Of a stretch of DNA of 64,000 nucleotides, positions 12,356 through 24,750 are shown one piece after another (the first letter of the stretch is position 1; each line of letters starts with the position of its first letter). Source of the stretch: Ipomoea triloba. Taxonomy: Eukaryota; Streptophyta; Magnoliopsida; Solanales; Convolvulaceae. The stretch covers positions 4,290,644 to 4,354,643 of the forward strand of contig NC_044929.1 of assembly GCF_003576645.1 (NCBI RefSeq), written 5' to 3'. The notes under the pieces were generated by a model that was given only the letters and a program-made list of their open reading frames with translations, had not been told where the DNA came from and searched no databases. Made by a program: the position numbers and the translations under genes.

Positions 12356-15300
12356 TATGTATGCATGTATAATGACTTGCCTATTATCTTCTAGACTGCA
12401 TCAAGTTCCTTAATTAGAGCTTTCATTAAGCACCTTTTGTAGAGCTGTACTATATTGCAATTTCATTTATGTTTCTAATATCATTTTATTTGTGGACTAG
12501 CTGAAAGTTTTCTTAAGTCTCTAATCATCCTCAATATTTTTGCTAGATATCTGCAGCAGACCAAGTCTTCACCAGATAGAGGAGGATGCAACTATCATTT
12601 TTTTAATACATATTTTTACAACAAGCTTAAAGAGGCTATGCTGAACAAGGTATATTATCTTTCAAACCAAATATTTGGGGGAGACATGTACTTCAAACTT
12701 TATATTAGTACTTGAATCAGGTAACAGGTTGTCTTGGATATCTTATGCATGGATATTCTTCTAACCGTGAAGGCAATATGGAACTTTACTTCTTTCTAAT
12801 ATTGCATTCCTTAATAATGTGATTTTGTACTATTTGATAGTAGTACACTTGTTGAGAGCTTATTTTGTTTAAAAGGAGCTTAATGATCCCCTTCATTCTT
12901 CAATATGAAGGCAATCCTCTTCATTGTAAGCGGTGGGTACCACAAATTATGAACTAATCCAAAAGCAACTATATGCCTGAGGAATAGGAAGGATTGTTGG
13001 TCCAAATCCAATCAATCCCATGGATTGAACAACCACTTGAATCTTTTTCTTTAATCTTCCATGAAAGAATAAAGAACAGTGGCATATGAGAAAAGCAAAT
13101 GAAACTTTCAAGTCTGCATTTCCTTGTCTACTAGACTGCACTTAATGCATATGGAACATTTTAACAAAATAATGAACTCCAATGTGACTGGAGGTATATG
13201 ATAATCATGAACTATAAATTTTTCCTTGGAAGTATTAAGAATAATGTTTTTCTTCCAACATTAACCATCAGAAGCAACCTATCAAAGACAAGAAATCAGA
13301 AGAAAAAATGTGGAGTGTATGTGAAGTAGAATAGACACACACGAGACACAAATATACCCTCTATATATGCTTAACCAAGTATGTATGAATAATTTTGCTA
13401 TACTGGTTTACAGCAGAATGACAAGGAATCTTCCTTTGTCAAGTTAAGAAGATGGTGGAAAGGCGTAAATCTGTTTGAGAAAGCATACCTATTTTTACCA
13501 ATTCATGAAAGGTGAGCTAATGTTTTTTTTTTTTTTTTAAAAGTTCCGTTTATTCTTAAAATTTGAAATTTTGAAATATTTGGCTTAGTTATAGTTCTAT
13601 ATGAGGTGTGAGTACTCTGAGGCGAATGAGAAGTCTTGTTTACTGTATCAGAAAGGAACAGGGCAAGGATTAGGAGGACTATAGTTTTCCTTGATGGATA
13701 ATCTACCATTTGCACTGAATATTTCAACATTCATGTAATTTTAACCTGTCAAATGCCACAACCAATATTAGAAATGATTCCCAAGATCTTTGCAATTGCC
13801 AGATTAATAAGTTAACAGATTTTTGGCCCAGTGATAAAAGATATTTACCTTTTAAGAGATGAGAACACTTTGAGCCCGATGTTCAGAATGCTTCTGCACT
13901 TCTTCAGTTATTCTTGTGGGGCCATTTTTTATCCATCATCTTGAATCTGTTTCTTTTTAAGTATTTCTTGCTTTTCCGTTCTCTTTATGTTGGTTAATGT
14001 TATCTTCTCAGTCTTCATTGGAGCTTGGTGATTATCTGCATACCTGATAAGGAAGATGAATCTGGACCAATTGTACTTCATTTGGATTCACTAATGTTCC
14101 ACTGTAGCAAGCCAATATTTAACAACACCAGAAAGTAAGGTTTAATTTTTTTTTTAAGTACTTAATCAAACACAATATATAGATACCTGGTTTTTGAAGT
14201 GTGTTTTAAAGTTTGTCTGCCCTAAATAGAATTGTATCCAAGTAAAACCAGGATGTTAATTATATTTTGTTACATCCCTCTGTATATTTGTTATTGTGTT
14301 CTATGAATACTTTATACTTGAGTTCTTGAATTTTTCTTACAGCTATATGGTCTCATGTATGCTAAGAAATGCATAAATATGCTTGGTATGAAGTGAAATA
14401 TACTTATTAAAAATGTTGTTTTTAGAGGCAAAACAATTGAAGAGATGTTTGACAGGGGATGCTTAAATTGAAGATGACTAGAATTAGCATTTCCTAGCTC
14501 CTTAATTTGGTTGGAGACATAAGGACTCAAGTTTGTTTACAGTTTAGTTTTCTGCATGCTTAATCCCATTAGGTTATGATTTTTAGCCCTGGAAAATACC
14601 TTAGCAGAGGTAAGGTTGTGTACATGTCTGCTAGATATTTCTATTTTCTGCTTTATGTGGCAGTCTTGCATTCTCTGTCTGAATTCTAAATATTGAGAAA
14701 TAATGGTGGAGGGGGTGTTTGGTTCAAGGAATGCTTCTATCTATTTTAAAGCGACATTCCCAGGAATCTCGTATAACCACAAAATTTGAGGGGAATGAGA
14801 TTCCTAGAAATGTGACAGAAATTGAACTATGTGATATAACCTGAATCAAACACACCCCCAAAGGGTTGGACGGTTACCATCCAATTATACACTTCTGAGT
14901 TCAAAGCTAGCGAGTTTAGGCAACCCAGAAGTCTTTATCTATCTATGAATTTATGTATGTCTCTTCCTTTTTAAACAGACTTCTTTAATAATTGTGTGAT
15001 CTCCAATTTCTCAATTGAATTTTTCCATGGGATTTCATTTGACACCGTAAGCCTTTTTTGGTTAAAACTTCTTGAGTTAGAAGTCTGTTGAATTTGTTCG
15101 ATCTGTACCCAGGTTTTTGATAGAGGAATGGAAAATCTTGAAAGATGAAGGACCACATTTCCCCATTGCAGATAAAATATGGGAGAAACTCCCTAGAAGA
15201 ATTGAGGAAAAAGAAATTGAGGTAAAATACTATCCCAGACTGAAATTTAATGTCACATTGTCATTTCTTCTCAACAAGAAAATTCCTGGGATTACTTATT

Positions 15301-16332
15301 TCTGAATTGTATGGTTTATGATTGGTGATTAAATTGAATTGTTGAAAACATTCTTTTGAACCAAAAGTTTGCCTTTGTGAGCTCATGTTTCCTTTAGGGT
15401 GTGTTTGGAAGCCCGGAAAATGATTTCCGGAAATCATTTTCCGGGCTTTGGGTGTTTGGCAAGCATGGGAAAACCCAGTCAACGGAAAATGATTTCCGTT
15501 GACTGGGGAAAACAAAGCCATTTTGGCGGAAAATGGGATTGATGCACAGTATTGAGAGAGGGACGGCAAACCAGTCCCTCTCTCAGTCCGGCGGAAACCA
15601 GTCCGCCGGAGCGAAACCAGAGCAGTGATGAAGCATGTTTTTTTTAAAAAAAAAAATAAAAAAATTATTTAGTTATTTATTTATTTATTTTATAATAAAT
15701 ATTATTAGTTTATATATCTTTATATTTTAAATAAAATAATAAAAATATATAAATATACATTTCTACTCATTTTCTGGAAAATGAGCCAAACACACAAAGA
15801 CAGTTTTCCAGAATGCAACCAAACACTGGAAATCAAACTATTTTCCGGAAAATGACTCATTTTCCAGAAAATATTTTTCAGAAGTCATTCCTGCTTTCCA
15901 AACACACCCTTAATCTCCTATGTTTCTTCAGCACAATTTTTGTTGGTGACAGGTTCCTCAACAAAAGAATGACTATGACTGCGGTCCCTTTGTACTTTTC
16001 TTTATAGAACGGTTTATTGATGAAGTTTCTGAGAGGCTGAAAAGGAAGGATCTAGATATGGTACTATTTTTCCCTCTTTATTTCTGATAGTAATGTATGA
16101 TATCTTTCACTTCCATGTTATACCTAAATATTATTGTCTTGCATTTCCTTTTCTTCGTCTTCTTATTATTACTACTACTGCTAATTAGTATGATTATTGG
16201 TTTCAGTTTGGAAAGAAGTGGTTCAAGCCTCATGAAGCTTCTAATTTGAGGCAAAAACTGAAAAGCATACTTGCAAAGGAATTCAAAAGAGCCTCAAAGG
16301 CATTGAAAAATGGTACTGATGATTTAACATGA
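7679..16332 (+). CDS. ULP1D-like: Ubiquitin-like-specific protease (SUMO protease), ULP1C/ULP1D (OTS) type
   Basis: C48 cysteine protease that matures SUMO and removes it from nuclear targets. Fourteen exons splice in frame to 534 aa: 7679-8002, 9510-9549, 9990-10084, 10196-10419, 10607-10655, 10876-10952, 11065-11097, 11183-11278, 12547-12649, 13414-13511, 14012-14134, 15113-15221, 15953-16060, 16207-16332. The N-terminal half is hydrophilic; the first exon has the plant ULP1C/D layout (…LPDGGEKLRHFIKRL…). The catalytic domain begins near residue 290 (DPIELCYSDMECLAPEAYLS). The triad is visible as His382 (SLHWSLVI), Asp405 (HLDSL) and Cys467 (NDYDCGPF), with the preceding Gln in VPQQKN. Length and exon order fit an intact gene close to Arabidopsis OTS1/OTS2. 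Introns hold a Ty1-copia relic, an AT microsatellite and two MITEs without breaking the frame. The exon 10 acceptor is ambiguous by one codon (CAGCAG). Confidence 0.93.
8590..9050 (-). pseudogene. Ty1-copia RNase H relic in intron 1 of the Ulp1 gene
   Basis: Reading the minus strand from about 9040 to 8610 in shifting frames gives the ordered copia RNase H landmarks: FGPNLIS*SSKKQ, RSSTKAEYRAVA, CDNVKAIYL, IDYHFDRVRWLQEK and QFTDVFTKEL. The usual Trp after LIS is a TGA stop and several frameshifts are present. After the last motif a TGTTAGATTACC sequence could be the start of the 3' LTR. The LTR ends were not resolved. Confidence 0.75.
9599..9642. repeat. (AT)n microsatellite in Ulp1 intron 2
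   Basis: About 21 uninterrupted AT dinucleotides, followed 170 bp later by the single copy of the repeat that forms the array at 1-395. Confidence 0.95.
9800..9960 (+). repeat. Single copy of the CA/TAGGCATATT repeat in Ulp1 intron 2
   Basis: Contains interrupted (CA)n, then AATAGGCATATTAAACTTCT, a T-rich tract and GATGATGCTATTTACAT, in the same order as the last unit of the array at the window start. Confidence 0.85.
12325..12356. repeat. (TG)n(TA)n microsatellite in Ulp1 intron 8
   Basis: Compound dinucleotide repeat TGTGTG…TATATA in the 1.27-kb intron between exons 8 and 9. Confidence 0.9.
14711..14859. mobile_element. Small Tourist-like MITE in Ulp1 intron 11
   Basis: The ends GGGGGTGTTTGGTTCAAGG and, inverted, GGGGGTGTGTTTGATTCAGG form terminal inverted repeats around about 149 bp. 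The TIR start GGG(G/T)GTGT is typical of PIF/Harbinger MITEs. No clean 3-bp TSD is visible, so the boundaries are approximate. Confidence 0.6.
15397..15909. mobile_element. PIF/Harbinger (Tourist-like) MITE in Ulp1 intron 12
   Basis: The element starts GGGTGTGTTTGGAA and ends with its inverse TTCCAAACACACCC; TTA flanks it on each side (15394-15396, 15910-15912), the standard Harbinger target duplication. The 513-bp interior is built from palindromic GGAAAATGATTTCC-type motifs (GGAAAATGATTTCCGG and its inverse) plus an AT-rich core. It has no coding capacity. Confidence 0.85.
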
Positions 16333-18590
16333 TATCAATCCTAGCCTTGCCATGACTAACAGGTTTTGACAACAATAGGTGACTTGTAGCTAGTATTCAT
16401 TCACATATAAGATGGAGATTTTTGGAACAGCTCTGTATAGTCATTCCCTAAACCGCAAAGAATTGGAGTTTCCCCCCTGCCTCTCAATTCAGAAGGTAAA
16501 TATATCAGAGATTTGAAGTAATAGAAATAGTCATCAAAGATATGTTTCCTACTTTCCTTTTAGTTGTATAGAAGACCAGATCATTCATTATCACCCACAC
16601 TCTAATTTTCTTCCCAATGTTTTTGGGGGTTTCTTGAGAGTTGAGACCCTAGTTACATATATATGATATGTAAATCCCTTTTTTTTGGGCAATCTAGTTG
16701 AGTACAAAAATTGTTGAATCATAAAGAGTTTACCAAGTGTTAACAATTAGTTTTATCATTTTAATTTGAATACATTTCGACTTTAATTTATTGTTAGCCA
16801 CTGCTTGACAATTAGTTGTATCTTGACTTGGGCTTCCTATATAGTCCAGGAAGAAAGCAGAAGCAATCTTGGGAGCTGAGGTTGAATCTCTATCCTTGGA
16901 TGCATTGATGGCTTCCAACTTGTCTTCTCCACAATAACATTATATATTCATCTTGGTCTTTTTCTCAAGTTTGAGTCCCAACACATCACCTTTACATTGG
17001 CAAAACTTCTCTCCCTAAAATTTAAAGAAGACATCTATACTAGTGTACTAGAGTTTTAGAGCTAACATCCTTTAATTTGCATAAAAAAGGAATACCATCT
17101 CAAATTGGGTAATTAAGGCTGGGAGACATCACGTATAAGTTCATGTGAAATCGATTGGGTTGAATCTTGCAGTTAGAGGCTGTGATTGGTTGTAGTAGCT
17201 ATTGTATTCAAGTTTTGTACAAAACTAATATATATAGTGAAAATTTCTCCTAAAGAGAGAACATTAGACTAGCTAGGGGAGTTATAGTTTTTGGCAAACC
17301 ACTATCAACTTCCTTTTGTTATTTACTTTATTACACTTTTGATCAATTATATTTACTTTCGACAGTAATATTTACTTATGTGTGTGAACTTTTTCAAGAA
17401 AAATCTTTTAAAATTTTATCGAACTTTCTTTCACATTAATCAAACCAAGTGTACACATTCCAAACCAGGTGAATAAGATTTCTGTGCACTTATTATTTTT
17501 TTAACTTTAAAAACGAGCTGAGATATTTCCTCAACAACTCACTTAAGTATAGTGTTGGCTATGTAACTCAACTATAGTCACCAAACAATCATCTGCTTTC
17601 CTAGCTAACTTGCCCCATTTAGTAGTTGTCTCAACTCTCAACTATAGCTGTTTTCTTTTCTTTCATTTTTTTAAAAGTCTCAAATAGGCCACTAAATTTA
17701 TTATTTTTATGCAATTGGGTAACTAAACTTAAAATGTGTGCAATTAAATCACTAAACAAGTAAAATATGCGCAATTTAGATATTTTTCTATTTTTTTCGG
17801 TAGAATCCATCCATATTTATTGCATTGTATGTATTAAGATTTTCAATTTTATCTGTTATACTAGTCATGATGAAAAATTAAAATGTTTTCAACTTAAATT
17901 GCATTAAAAAAAAGGGAAATTACACATTTGGTCCCTCAATTATTAGCAATATGCAATGTAGTCCCTGATTTTCAATTTGAACAAATTCCATCCCTCAATC
18001 TTTCTAACTTGCATAGTATTGATCAATTCGATGTGTGAGAGCCAGTGATAAGGAAATCCTTCCGAAATTTCGCCCTAATCACATCCAAAGGAGGACTCTC
18101 ATTCACAAATTTTCCAATAGACTTGCACAAATGATCAAGATAATGAACTTGCACAAATGAAATAGACTTTGATTATTATGGTCCTTAGGATAATGTCATA
18201 TCTTATGGAGTTTAATGAATCGTAATACATGGTTTATGAACCTATACAAATTGTTAAAGGAATAAGGGTCAAGGCGACATTTGAACAAAAATGTGAAAAT
18301 GTTATTTTGCCAATCAACTAAAAAAAAGTACAATTTGATCATTCAACATTTTAAAATCATGCAATCCATCTCAAGTGACCTAAAGTGGAAAGTTACCAAC
18401 ATGTAATTAGGTGAAATTAAAAAAAGAATTAAATATAAAAAAAAAAGATTTCTGACCAAGACACGGTCTTTGTCGCAGGCCACCAGATCCATAGAGATTG
18501 TCTCATCTCCATAGATACGGAGACAAAAGTGTGACCATTCAGTAATAAAGATGCACTTTTAAATGGTATGACCTTTTATTTTTATTCGTT
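16333..18590. other. Intergenic between the Ulp1 and NLR genes
   Basis: 3' flank of the Ulp1 gene, then AT-rich DNA. Around 17680-18050 there are repeat-element-like phrases (CAAATAGGCCACTAAA; TTTGGTCCCTCAATTATTAG) that resemble one arm of long-TIR elements; I found no matching second arm. No gene supported. Confidence 0.4.
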
Positions 18591-18594
18591 ACCT

Positions 18595-18960
18595 TAATAA
18601 ATTTATCTGTAATAAAGATGCATCATTAATAAAATGGTCAACAATTGCAACAATAATTTTAACACTTATCCGTTAAACAGAGACGGAGAAAGACTCGGTG
18701 GAGTTACCAAATTTTTTTTTTAACACTTATCACAAGTGAATTGATATATTTTCCATTCCTTCTTTCCATCAATATCTTCAACAGTATATTGCAACCTGTT
18801 AATATATAATCATTAATTGCCTTTTTCTCCTATGAATTAGTTCAAGTAGGGAACAAAGTGTCAAATTTCTCCCTACATGTCAAGAGCTTCATATGACGTA
18901 CCTATAGTGCAATTGAGATTCTTGTCCTTGCAAGAATTCAAACATGTCCGGAGTAGATCG
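18595..18960. repeat. Segmental duplicate Y, copy 1 (NLR 3' flank)
   Basis: Sequence from GTAATAAAGATGCATCATTA to CAAGAATTCAAACAT is about 90% identical by eye to 49590-49880. Both include GACGTACCTATA and TTCTTGTCCTTGCAAGAATT. This copy lies 3' of the intact NLR. Confidence 0.85.
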
Positions 18961-19587
18961 AAAAGGAGAAAGCTAATTAAGTTGGGCGGGAGATAGTTTG
19001 AGCTTTGTAATTCGGGGAAGGAAAGATAGATATATGAGGTTGCAATTCAAGCCGATTTTGATAATTTCAGGAAAAGGAGAAATCGACAATTAGGGGTGAT
19101 GAAGTAGTCGAAAAGGAAAGTTACCAGTTATACAAGCAATTTAATTTGTGGATCGGAGGTATTGAAGAGCTTGCAAGTCACTGTTGGCAAGCCACATTTC
19201 ATCCCTTGCTACACCAACCAGCAATTGCTCCAGAAGAATCTCACGTGGGGATAATAACTCAGATTAACTCGAGAAGAAGAACATTTAACTGAATTATAAA
19301 ATTAAAGGCCAAAATTTTACACCAATATAAATATTGAATCAACTTCAAGCATATCACATGACTTTATGAATGAAATAGAAACAAACGTTTTTAAAGCATA
19401 TCAAAGAATTAAAGGACCAGTCTAACTCGCTTTAAAGTAGAGTGATGCAACGAATTCTAACTCAAAGCTACACAGTACAATGTTGCAAAGTCAAAATTCA
19501 TGATTCACAATGATAAATGCGCTTAGCTACCAATTTTTCTCAAAATTTCCTCCTTCTGCTCTTCTAGAAAAACTCATTTTCATAAAA

Positions 19588-22338
19588 TTAATCTTCATCA
19601 GTCTCATATTGATCTTCATCAGGCTCAGCAACCTGTCATGAATAGTTGAAACTAACTAAATTAGGATATACTGATAAAACTGAATGAAGTTTAGAGAGAA
19701 AGTAATTAAGAAAGATAAAAGGGAGAGAGACTGAAGTGTAGCCTTGTTTTACCACATCCACAATATTATTCAAATAATCATGTTGTTCTTCCTTGATTTC
19801 CTTGGCTGAAACAATCACAGGAGGACGACAATCTGTTAATTGGATTGATTTCAATCTTGAAATTTCTGCAAACCCGTTAGGGATCTCTTTCAATTTGTGG
19901 CATGAAAAAAGGGAGAGGTGCTCAAGTTTTGGGAAATGATCACCAGGGGCTTTCCAATCCTTGAGATCAGTTGAATGAATTTCTAAAACAATTAAATGGC
20001 AGAATTTGTCATCCTCTTGTAGCTCCCACAGTTCGCCTACACAGGCACCACTTAATAACTTGAGCACCTCCAGCCTAGGCAACTTGCAAAGAACATTAAT
20101 TCCGTTCCACTCAAAATGATTGTATTCGAATTTTAACCTCTTAAGCCTTTTCAAGAGAACAATATGGCTGTTAATCTGGATCATGTTTGGACTCGTATCA
20201 CCGTATAAACTAGTATAAATATGCAGTCTCTCCAGCTGCTGTAAACTGACAAGGTTCTCGATGCAATCATTGCACTCTCTTATTTCACCGTTAATCCGTA
20301 TCTTCTTTACGTTTGGAACATGTGTAAAGAATTCTTTTGTGCAATGCTTAGGCTCCAACCAAGAAATGCTCTGCAAGTTTTGATGAACAAATTTGGGAGG
20401 ATGTCTCATAATAATTAAGCAACGAAAATATTGCAGTTGTGGAAACTCCAAATAGTTCCTATGATCTGAACAAATATATAGTGTTTGAAGATTCCAAGCC
20501 TTGAACAGTTCCATAATATTATGACTACGAAGCGCTGGAGGTAAATATCTCAAATGGACGAGATCCACGAAATTATTGTACATCCGATTTCTAATAAAGA
20601 AAAACACTCTCAATAGCTTGAACTGTTCCAAATTTAAGATTTCGCATTCTGAAAAACATAATATGGACCGACAACTTCTTGAGGAATAACATAGTGTAGA
20701 GACGTCAGGATTTGATGATTGTATGCTTACCCAACGGAAGCATCTTTGAGGAAAATCTAAACCATTTCCCGGAATAACACGCAGAAGGTTCTCCTTTTGA
20801 GCTTCTTTCACACAAAAGGCATGCAATAAATCATGCACCCTAAACACTTTAATTTTTCTTCCACAACAACTCCACTTCCTCACAAGAATTAGGTTTCGAT
20901 CCATTAGTTCTTGTATGCGCCTTTCAGCCACTACATCAAATGTTTTATTCTCGGATGCCTTTACAAGACCTTCGGCGGACCATAACCTTGCAAGCTCATT
21001 AGCATTGATCTCTTTATCTTCTGGAAAAACTCCTAAATATAAAAAACATGCCTTTAAGTGGTGAGGCAAGTGATTGTAGCTCAGTGAGAGTATTTTTGAA
21101 CATGTTGCCGCAATAGTTGTTGTTGTAGAAGAATCTAGAGCTTTTGCAATATTCACCCACTCATTTAATGTGTTGAGTTTGGAGAACAGCCCGGCAACCA
21201 CAATTATTGCTAGAGGCAATCCTTTGCATTTTTCAACAATTGGCCTCCCGATTATCTCAAATTTGGCAGCACGAGATTTACATACCTTTTCACAAAATAA
21301 ATTCCAACTATCAGTTTGATCCAATAATTGCATATGATGAGAAAAGTCATTGTTGGAGCTAGTATAATTTGCCACCTCTGCGAGGCGAGTAGTTAACAAT
21401 ACTCGACTCCCATTTCCATCATCAGGAAAGCAATTGCTAACATCATCCCATGCCTCACGACTCCACACATCATCAACCACAACCATGTACCTTTGACGCT
21501 TTAAACATTGGTAGAGTTTTAAAGCAGTATCATGATCAGTGGAGTTTTCTAGGTTGCCTTGTTTGGAAATTGAATTAAGAAGACCAACAAGCATTTGCCT
21601 CTTATTGTGAAGCTGTGATGCGACAACCCAGGCTCGCACATCAAAGTGGATAGAAACTGATGGATCTTCATAAATTTGTTTGGCTAAAGTTGTCTTACCG
21701 ATTCCTCCCATACCTATAATTGATACAACTTTTTTTTCCTTAGATCCAAGTTCAGTTAGCAGCTTCTTGATTATCTCAAAATCGTCTTTTTTCCCAACCA
21801 TTTGTTCCTTGGAGTGTGAAGCATGGTGGGAGGAAAGAAGTTGAGACCTTTGTAGAACATCATGGGCTGTCTTTCTTCCTGCTTCTGCCTTGATTTTCAG
21901 CAACTCTTCCTTGATGGCTTCAATTTGTTCCATTGCACTTTGAAAAACTTGATGAAGTTTCACACAAGGCTGAGTCTTCTCCGCATCTGTGTCCCTCTGT
22001 GGTTTTTTCTCTTTCAAAACGAGATCTGCTATTTTGACTTCCTCTTCCTCTTCCTCTTCATCATAAAGGTGTGCTACTAGGAATTCGATTTCATCTTCCA
22101 CTCTGAAAGCTAAATCCCTGAGCTTCGTTTCCAAGTGTTTAACTGCTTCAACACCATCCATATTGATTCTTTCCTCATCGAGCTGACTTATGAGAAATCC
22201 AAGGTTTTGGTGGAAAGATTGGATCAAGTCTTTGTTGAAAGAGATGAGATGATTGTGCAGTACAAGTGGACGAGGCTTATATTGCAAGAACTCAAGCTCT
22301 ATTGTTCTGAGAAGAGAAGCTACAGCTACACAAGCCAT
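19588..22338 (-). CDS. CC-NB-LRR disease-resistance protein, late-blight R1-like
   Basis: Intracellular immune receptor. The main exon runs 22338 to about 19753; a GTG|GTAAAA donor there and an acceptor at 19633 would add a 14-residue acidic tail (VAEPDEDQYETDED) in frame, giving about 876 aa. Unspliced, the frame instead continues to 19636 (900 aa). Order: Rx-type coiled-coil N-terminus, P-loop GMGGIGKTT (about residue 208), kinase-2 VVVDDVWS (about 284), RNBS-B SRVLLTTR, GLPLA (about 371), RNBS-D CFLYLGVFPED, MHD-type RVHDLLH (about 497, Val for Met), then irregular LRRs. All NB-ARC motifs are intact, so it is likely functional. An acidic EEEEEE run sits near residue 95. A tandem paralogue at 45172-47756 is broken. 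Confidence 0.93.
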
Positions 22339-22737
22339 CCTTCGATCTCTAGATCTGTTTGCGTGTGATAATCCAAGTTACTTTGATTGTGTGTAAGTTT
22401 TCACAGAAGCAACTGGATGGAACTAATTTAATTAATTAATATCAACTGGATGGAATTCAATAATGGCAAGACACCCTCTAAAATGCAATGCTATTTTTTA
22501 AAGTTAAATGTTTTGGTGGCTTTCTGCAACTTGTACCATTAAATATTTTAATTTAAAGATAACATGTTATTGGAAAGATAAAAAATAGTGTAGTTGTCGG
22601 GGAATCATATATCATTGAATGACAACAAAAATGGTAGCTTAGGATTCAATATGGTGACAAATCCAATAAATAGGAAGATAGCTGCAATGTCTAATTTTAA
22701 CATTTAATTACTATCTTTTTTCTCTAATTTTATGACT

Positions 22738-23400
22738 AGGGCCGTTAACGAACCGAACATAAACGAACGGAGGCTGTTCGTGTTCGTTTGTTAAGGATTT
22801 TGGGGTGTTCGTGTTCGTGTTCGTTTGTTAAGGTTTTTGAAAATCCTGTTCGTGTTCGTTTATTAAGCGTTCGTTAGTGTTCGTTAACGTTCGGGAACAT
22901 GTTCACGAACGTGTTCGTTAACGTTAACGAACACGTTCACGAACGTGTTCGCAAACGTTAACCAACACGTTCACAAACATGTTTATTTACGTTCATGAAC
23001 ACGTTCGTGAACACTTAATAACCAAACACCTGCACATGTTTATGAACATACTTTGTTCGTGAACAATAAATAATCTGCATTCACGTCTTCACGGACAATT
23101 TTTTATATATATAAACATGTTCGCAAACATTATTAAACGAACACTAAACGAGCTTATTCGCGAACACTACTAAACGAACACAAACGAGCTTGTTCACGAA
23201 CACTACTAAACGAACACAAACGAGCTTGTTCGCAAACACTTAGCAAACGAGCTTATCACTGTTCAGACTCTGTTCGTTTATTAACCGAGCTCTAAATTTT
23301 GTTTGTTAATGTTCGTTTACCTTAATAAACGAACATAAACGAACACTTACCAAGCTCAAACACGAGTAGTTTATTGAAAGCTCTGTTCGCTAAGAACCCT
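22738..23400. mobile_element. GTTCGT-palindrome element (non-autonomous, hAT- or MITE-like)
   Basis: A ~660-bp block made almost entirely of GTTCGTGAAC, AACGAACA and TAAACGAAC words in both orientations. Its left end AGGGCCGTTAACGAAC and inverted right end AGGGTTCTTAGCGAAC form imperfect TIRs. It is far richer in CpG than its surroundings. No reading frame. The superfamily is not proven and no TSD was found. Confidence 0.6.
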
Positions 23401-23679
23401 TTTTTATGTGTCTTGTTCGATTAACCTATTAAAATTATTTTAATTCAATTTTTTATAATATTAAGTTTAGTATTAGTATATAAAATTTATATATTTTAAA
23501 ACTAAATTAAAAGTACACTTCTATTAAAAATAAAAAATAAATTTAAAATTAATTAAAAATAAGTAAAAAAGAAAGAATTGATTTCACTAATAAATAGTAA
23601 ATATAACATATAAATTGTGAGTGAGAGTATAATAAACAGGTAATATTTAATAAACAAATTCTAATTAGTTGAAAGATTT

Positions 23680-23905
23680 TTTTGCACTTTTAGTCCCACG
23701 ACTATAGTGACACTTGCAATTTTGGTCAACGACTTTCAAATTTTGCAGTTTTGGTCAACGACTATTGGTTTTGTTGCAAAAATAGTCATTCCGGCAACTT
23801 TACAGTCAACTACTCGTCGGAAAATAAAAATCGGCGGATTTTCCGACAAGTTTTTGTCGAAAAAAAGAGGCAACATTTCCATCAATTTCTCGCCGGAAAA
23901 AAAAT
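23680..23905. repeat. One arm of a long-TIR type element
   Basis: TTGCACTTTTAGTCCCACGA…TTTTGGTCAACGACT repeats resemble TIR arms of plant long-TIR Mutator-like elements, followed by a CCGG-rich core (CTCGTCGGAAAA…TTCCGACAAG). No opposite arm seen. Confidence 0.4.
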
Positions 23906-23942
23906 TTCCTTTTCAAGTAGGATTAAAATGGACATTTCTAAA

Positions 23943-24085
23943 AAACTAATTAAAGTTAAAACTAATTCATTTCTAAAAACATATGTAGCCAATTTAATTA
24001 TTTTAATTTTAGTAAACTAATTAAAGTTAAAATTAATTCATTTCTAAAAACATGTAGCCAATTTAATCTTAGTAAAATTAAGTAC
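23943..24085. repeat. Two-copy tandem duplication, period ~72 bp
   Basis: CTAATTAAAGTTAAAACTAA…CATATGTAGCCAATTTAAT is repeated once with small changes (CATGTAGCCAATTTAAT). Confidence 0.8.
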
Positions 24086-24141
24086 GAATTCAAAATTATT
24101 TTTACTTTTTAGTTTAAATTTAAATTATTTTTAATATTTAG

Positions 24142-24326
24142 CCAATTAAGTACAAATTTAAAATTATGAGTACAAATTCAAGATCAACAAAAATAATAAT
24201 ATTAAGATTAAATTTATACTACAAAATAAATTTAATAATTGGATAATAATTTAAATTTAATCTTAATAATATTATTTTTGTTGATCTTGAATTTGTACTA
24301 ATAATTTTAAATTTTTACTTAATTGG
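24142..24326. repeat. 75-bp-arm near-perfect inverted repeat (hairpin)
   Basis: The left arm 24142-24216 and right arm 24252-24326 are reverse complements with only a few mismatches (for example AGTACAAATTCAAGATCAAC opposite GTTGATCTTGAATTTGTACT), separated by about 35 nt. A transcript would fold into a long stem. Confidence 0.85.
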
Positions 24327-24640
24327 TCCTGTTTGGTAAATAATTAGCCTATCAGTCAATTTTGGCATATTTGACCATTATTAGTTGTTTGACTTGGTTA
24401 AAAAATCAATAAGTGTTTTGTTAATAAGATTTTTGTAACTCTAAAATACTAAATTTCAAAAGACTACTCAAAGCAACATTTTCAATTAGCCTTTTGAGAA
24501 ATGAAATTATACCAAACAGCTATCAGCTAACAGCTAATTTATCAAATACTTTTCTACAATCAGCTAATATTATCAATTAATTATACCTTATAACCCAATC
24601 AGCTAATAGCATCAGCTAACAACCATTTACCAGGCCTATT
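24325..24640. mobile_element. MITE with CCTGTTTGGTAAAT-type ends
   Basis: The left end GGTCCTGTTTGGTAAATAAT and inverted right end GGCCTGGTAAATGGTTG are related. The interior repeats CAGCTAATA and CAGCTAACA words in both orientations. This end sequence is a common plant MITE signature. TSD not identified. Confidence 0.55.
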
Positions 24641-24750
24641 ATCTCAATTAAAAATGTAGGTAAGATATTGAAAGGCATTAAATTGCATGCAAAAGTTTAA
24701 CCTTCATATACAAATGCAAATACAATGTGTTGATATCAACTAAGTATATC

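Noticed and set aside
16730..16918. 62-codon minus-strand frame (MEAINASKDRDS…)
   Set aside because: Looks less random than most but has no recognisable family, splice context or neighbour; not enough to call a gene.
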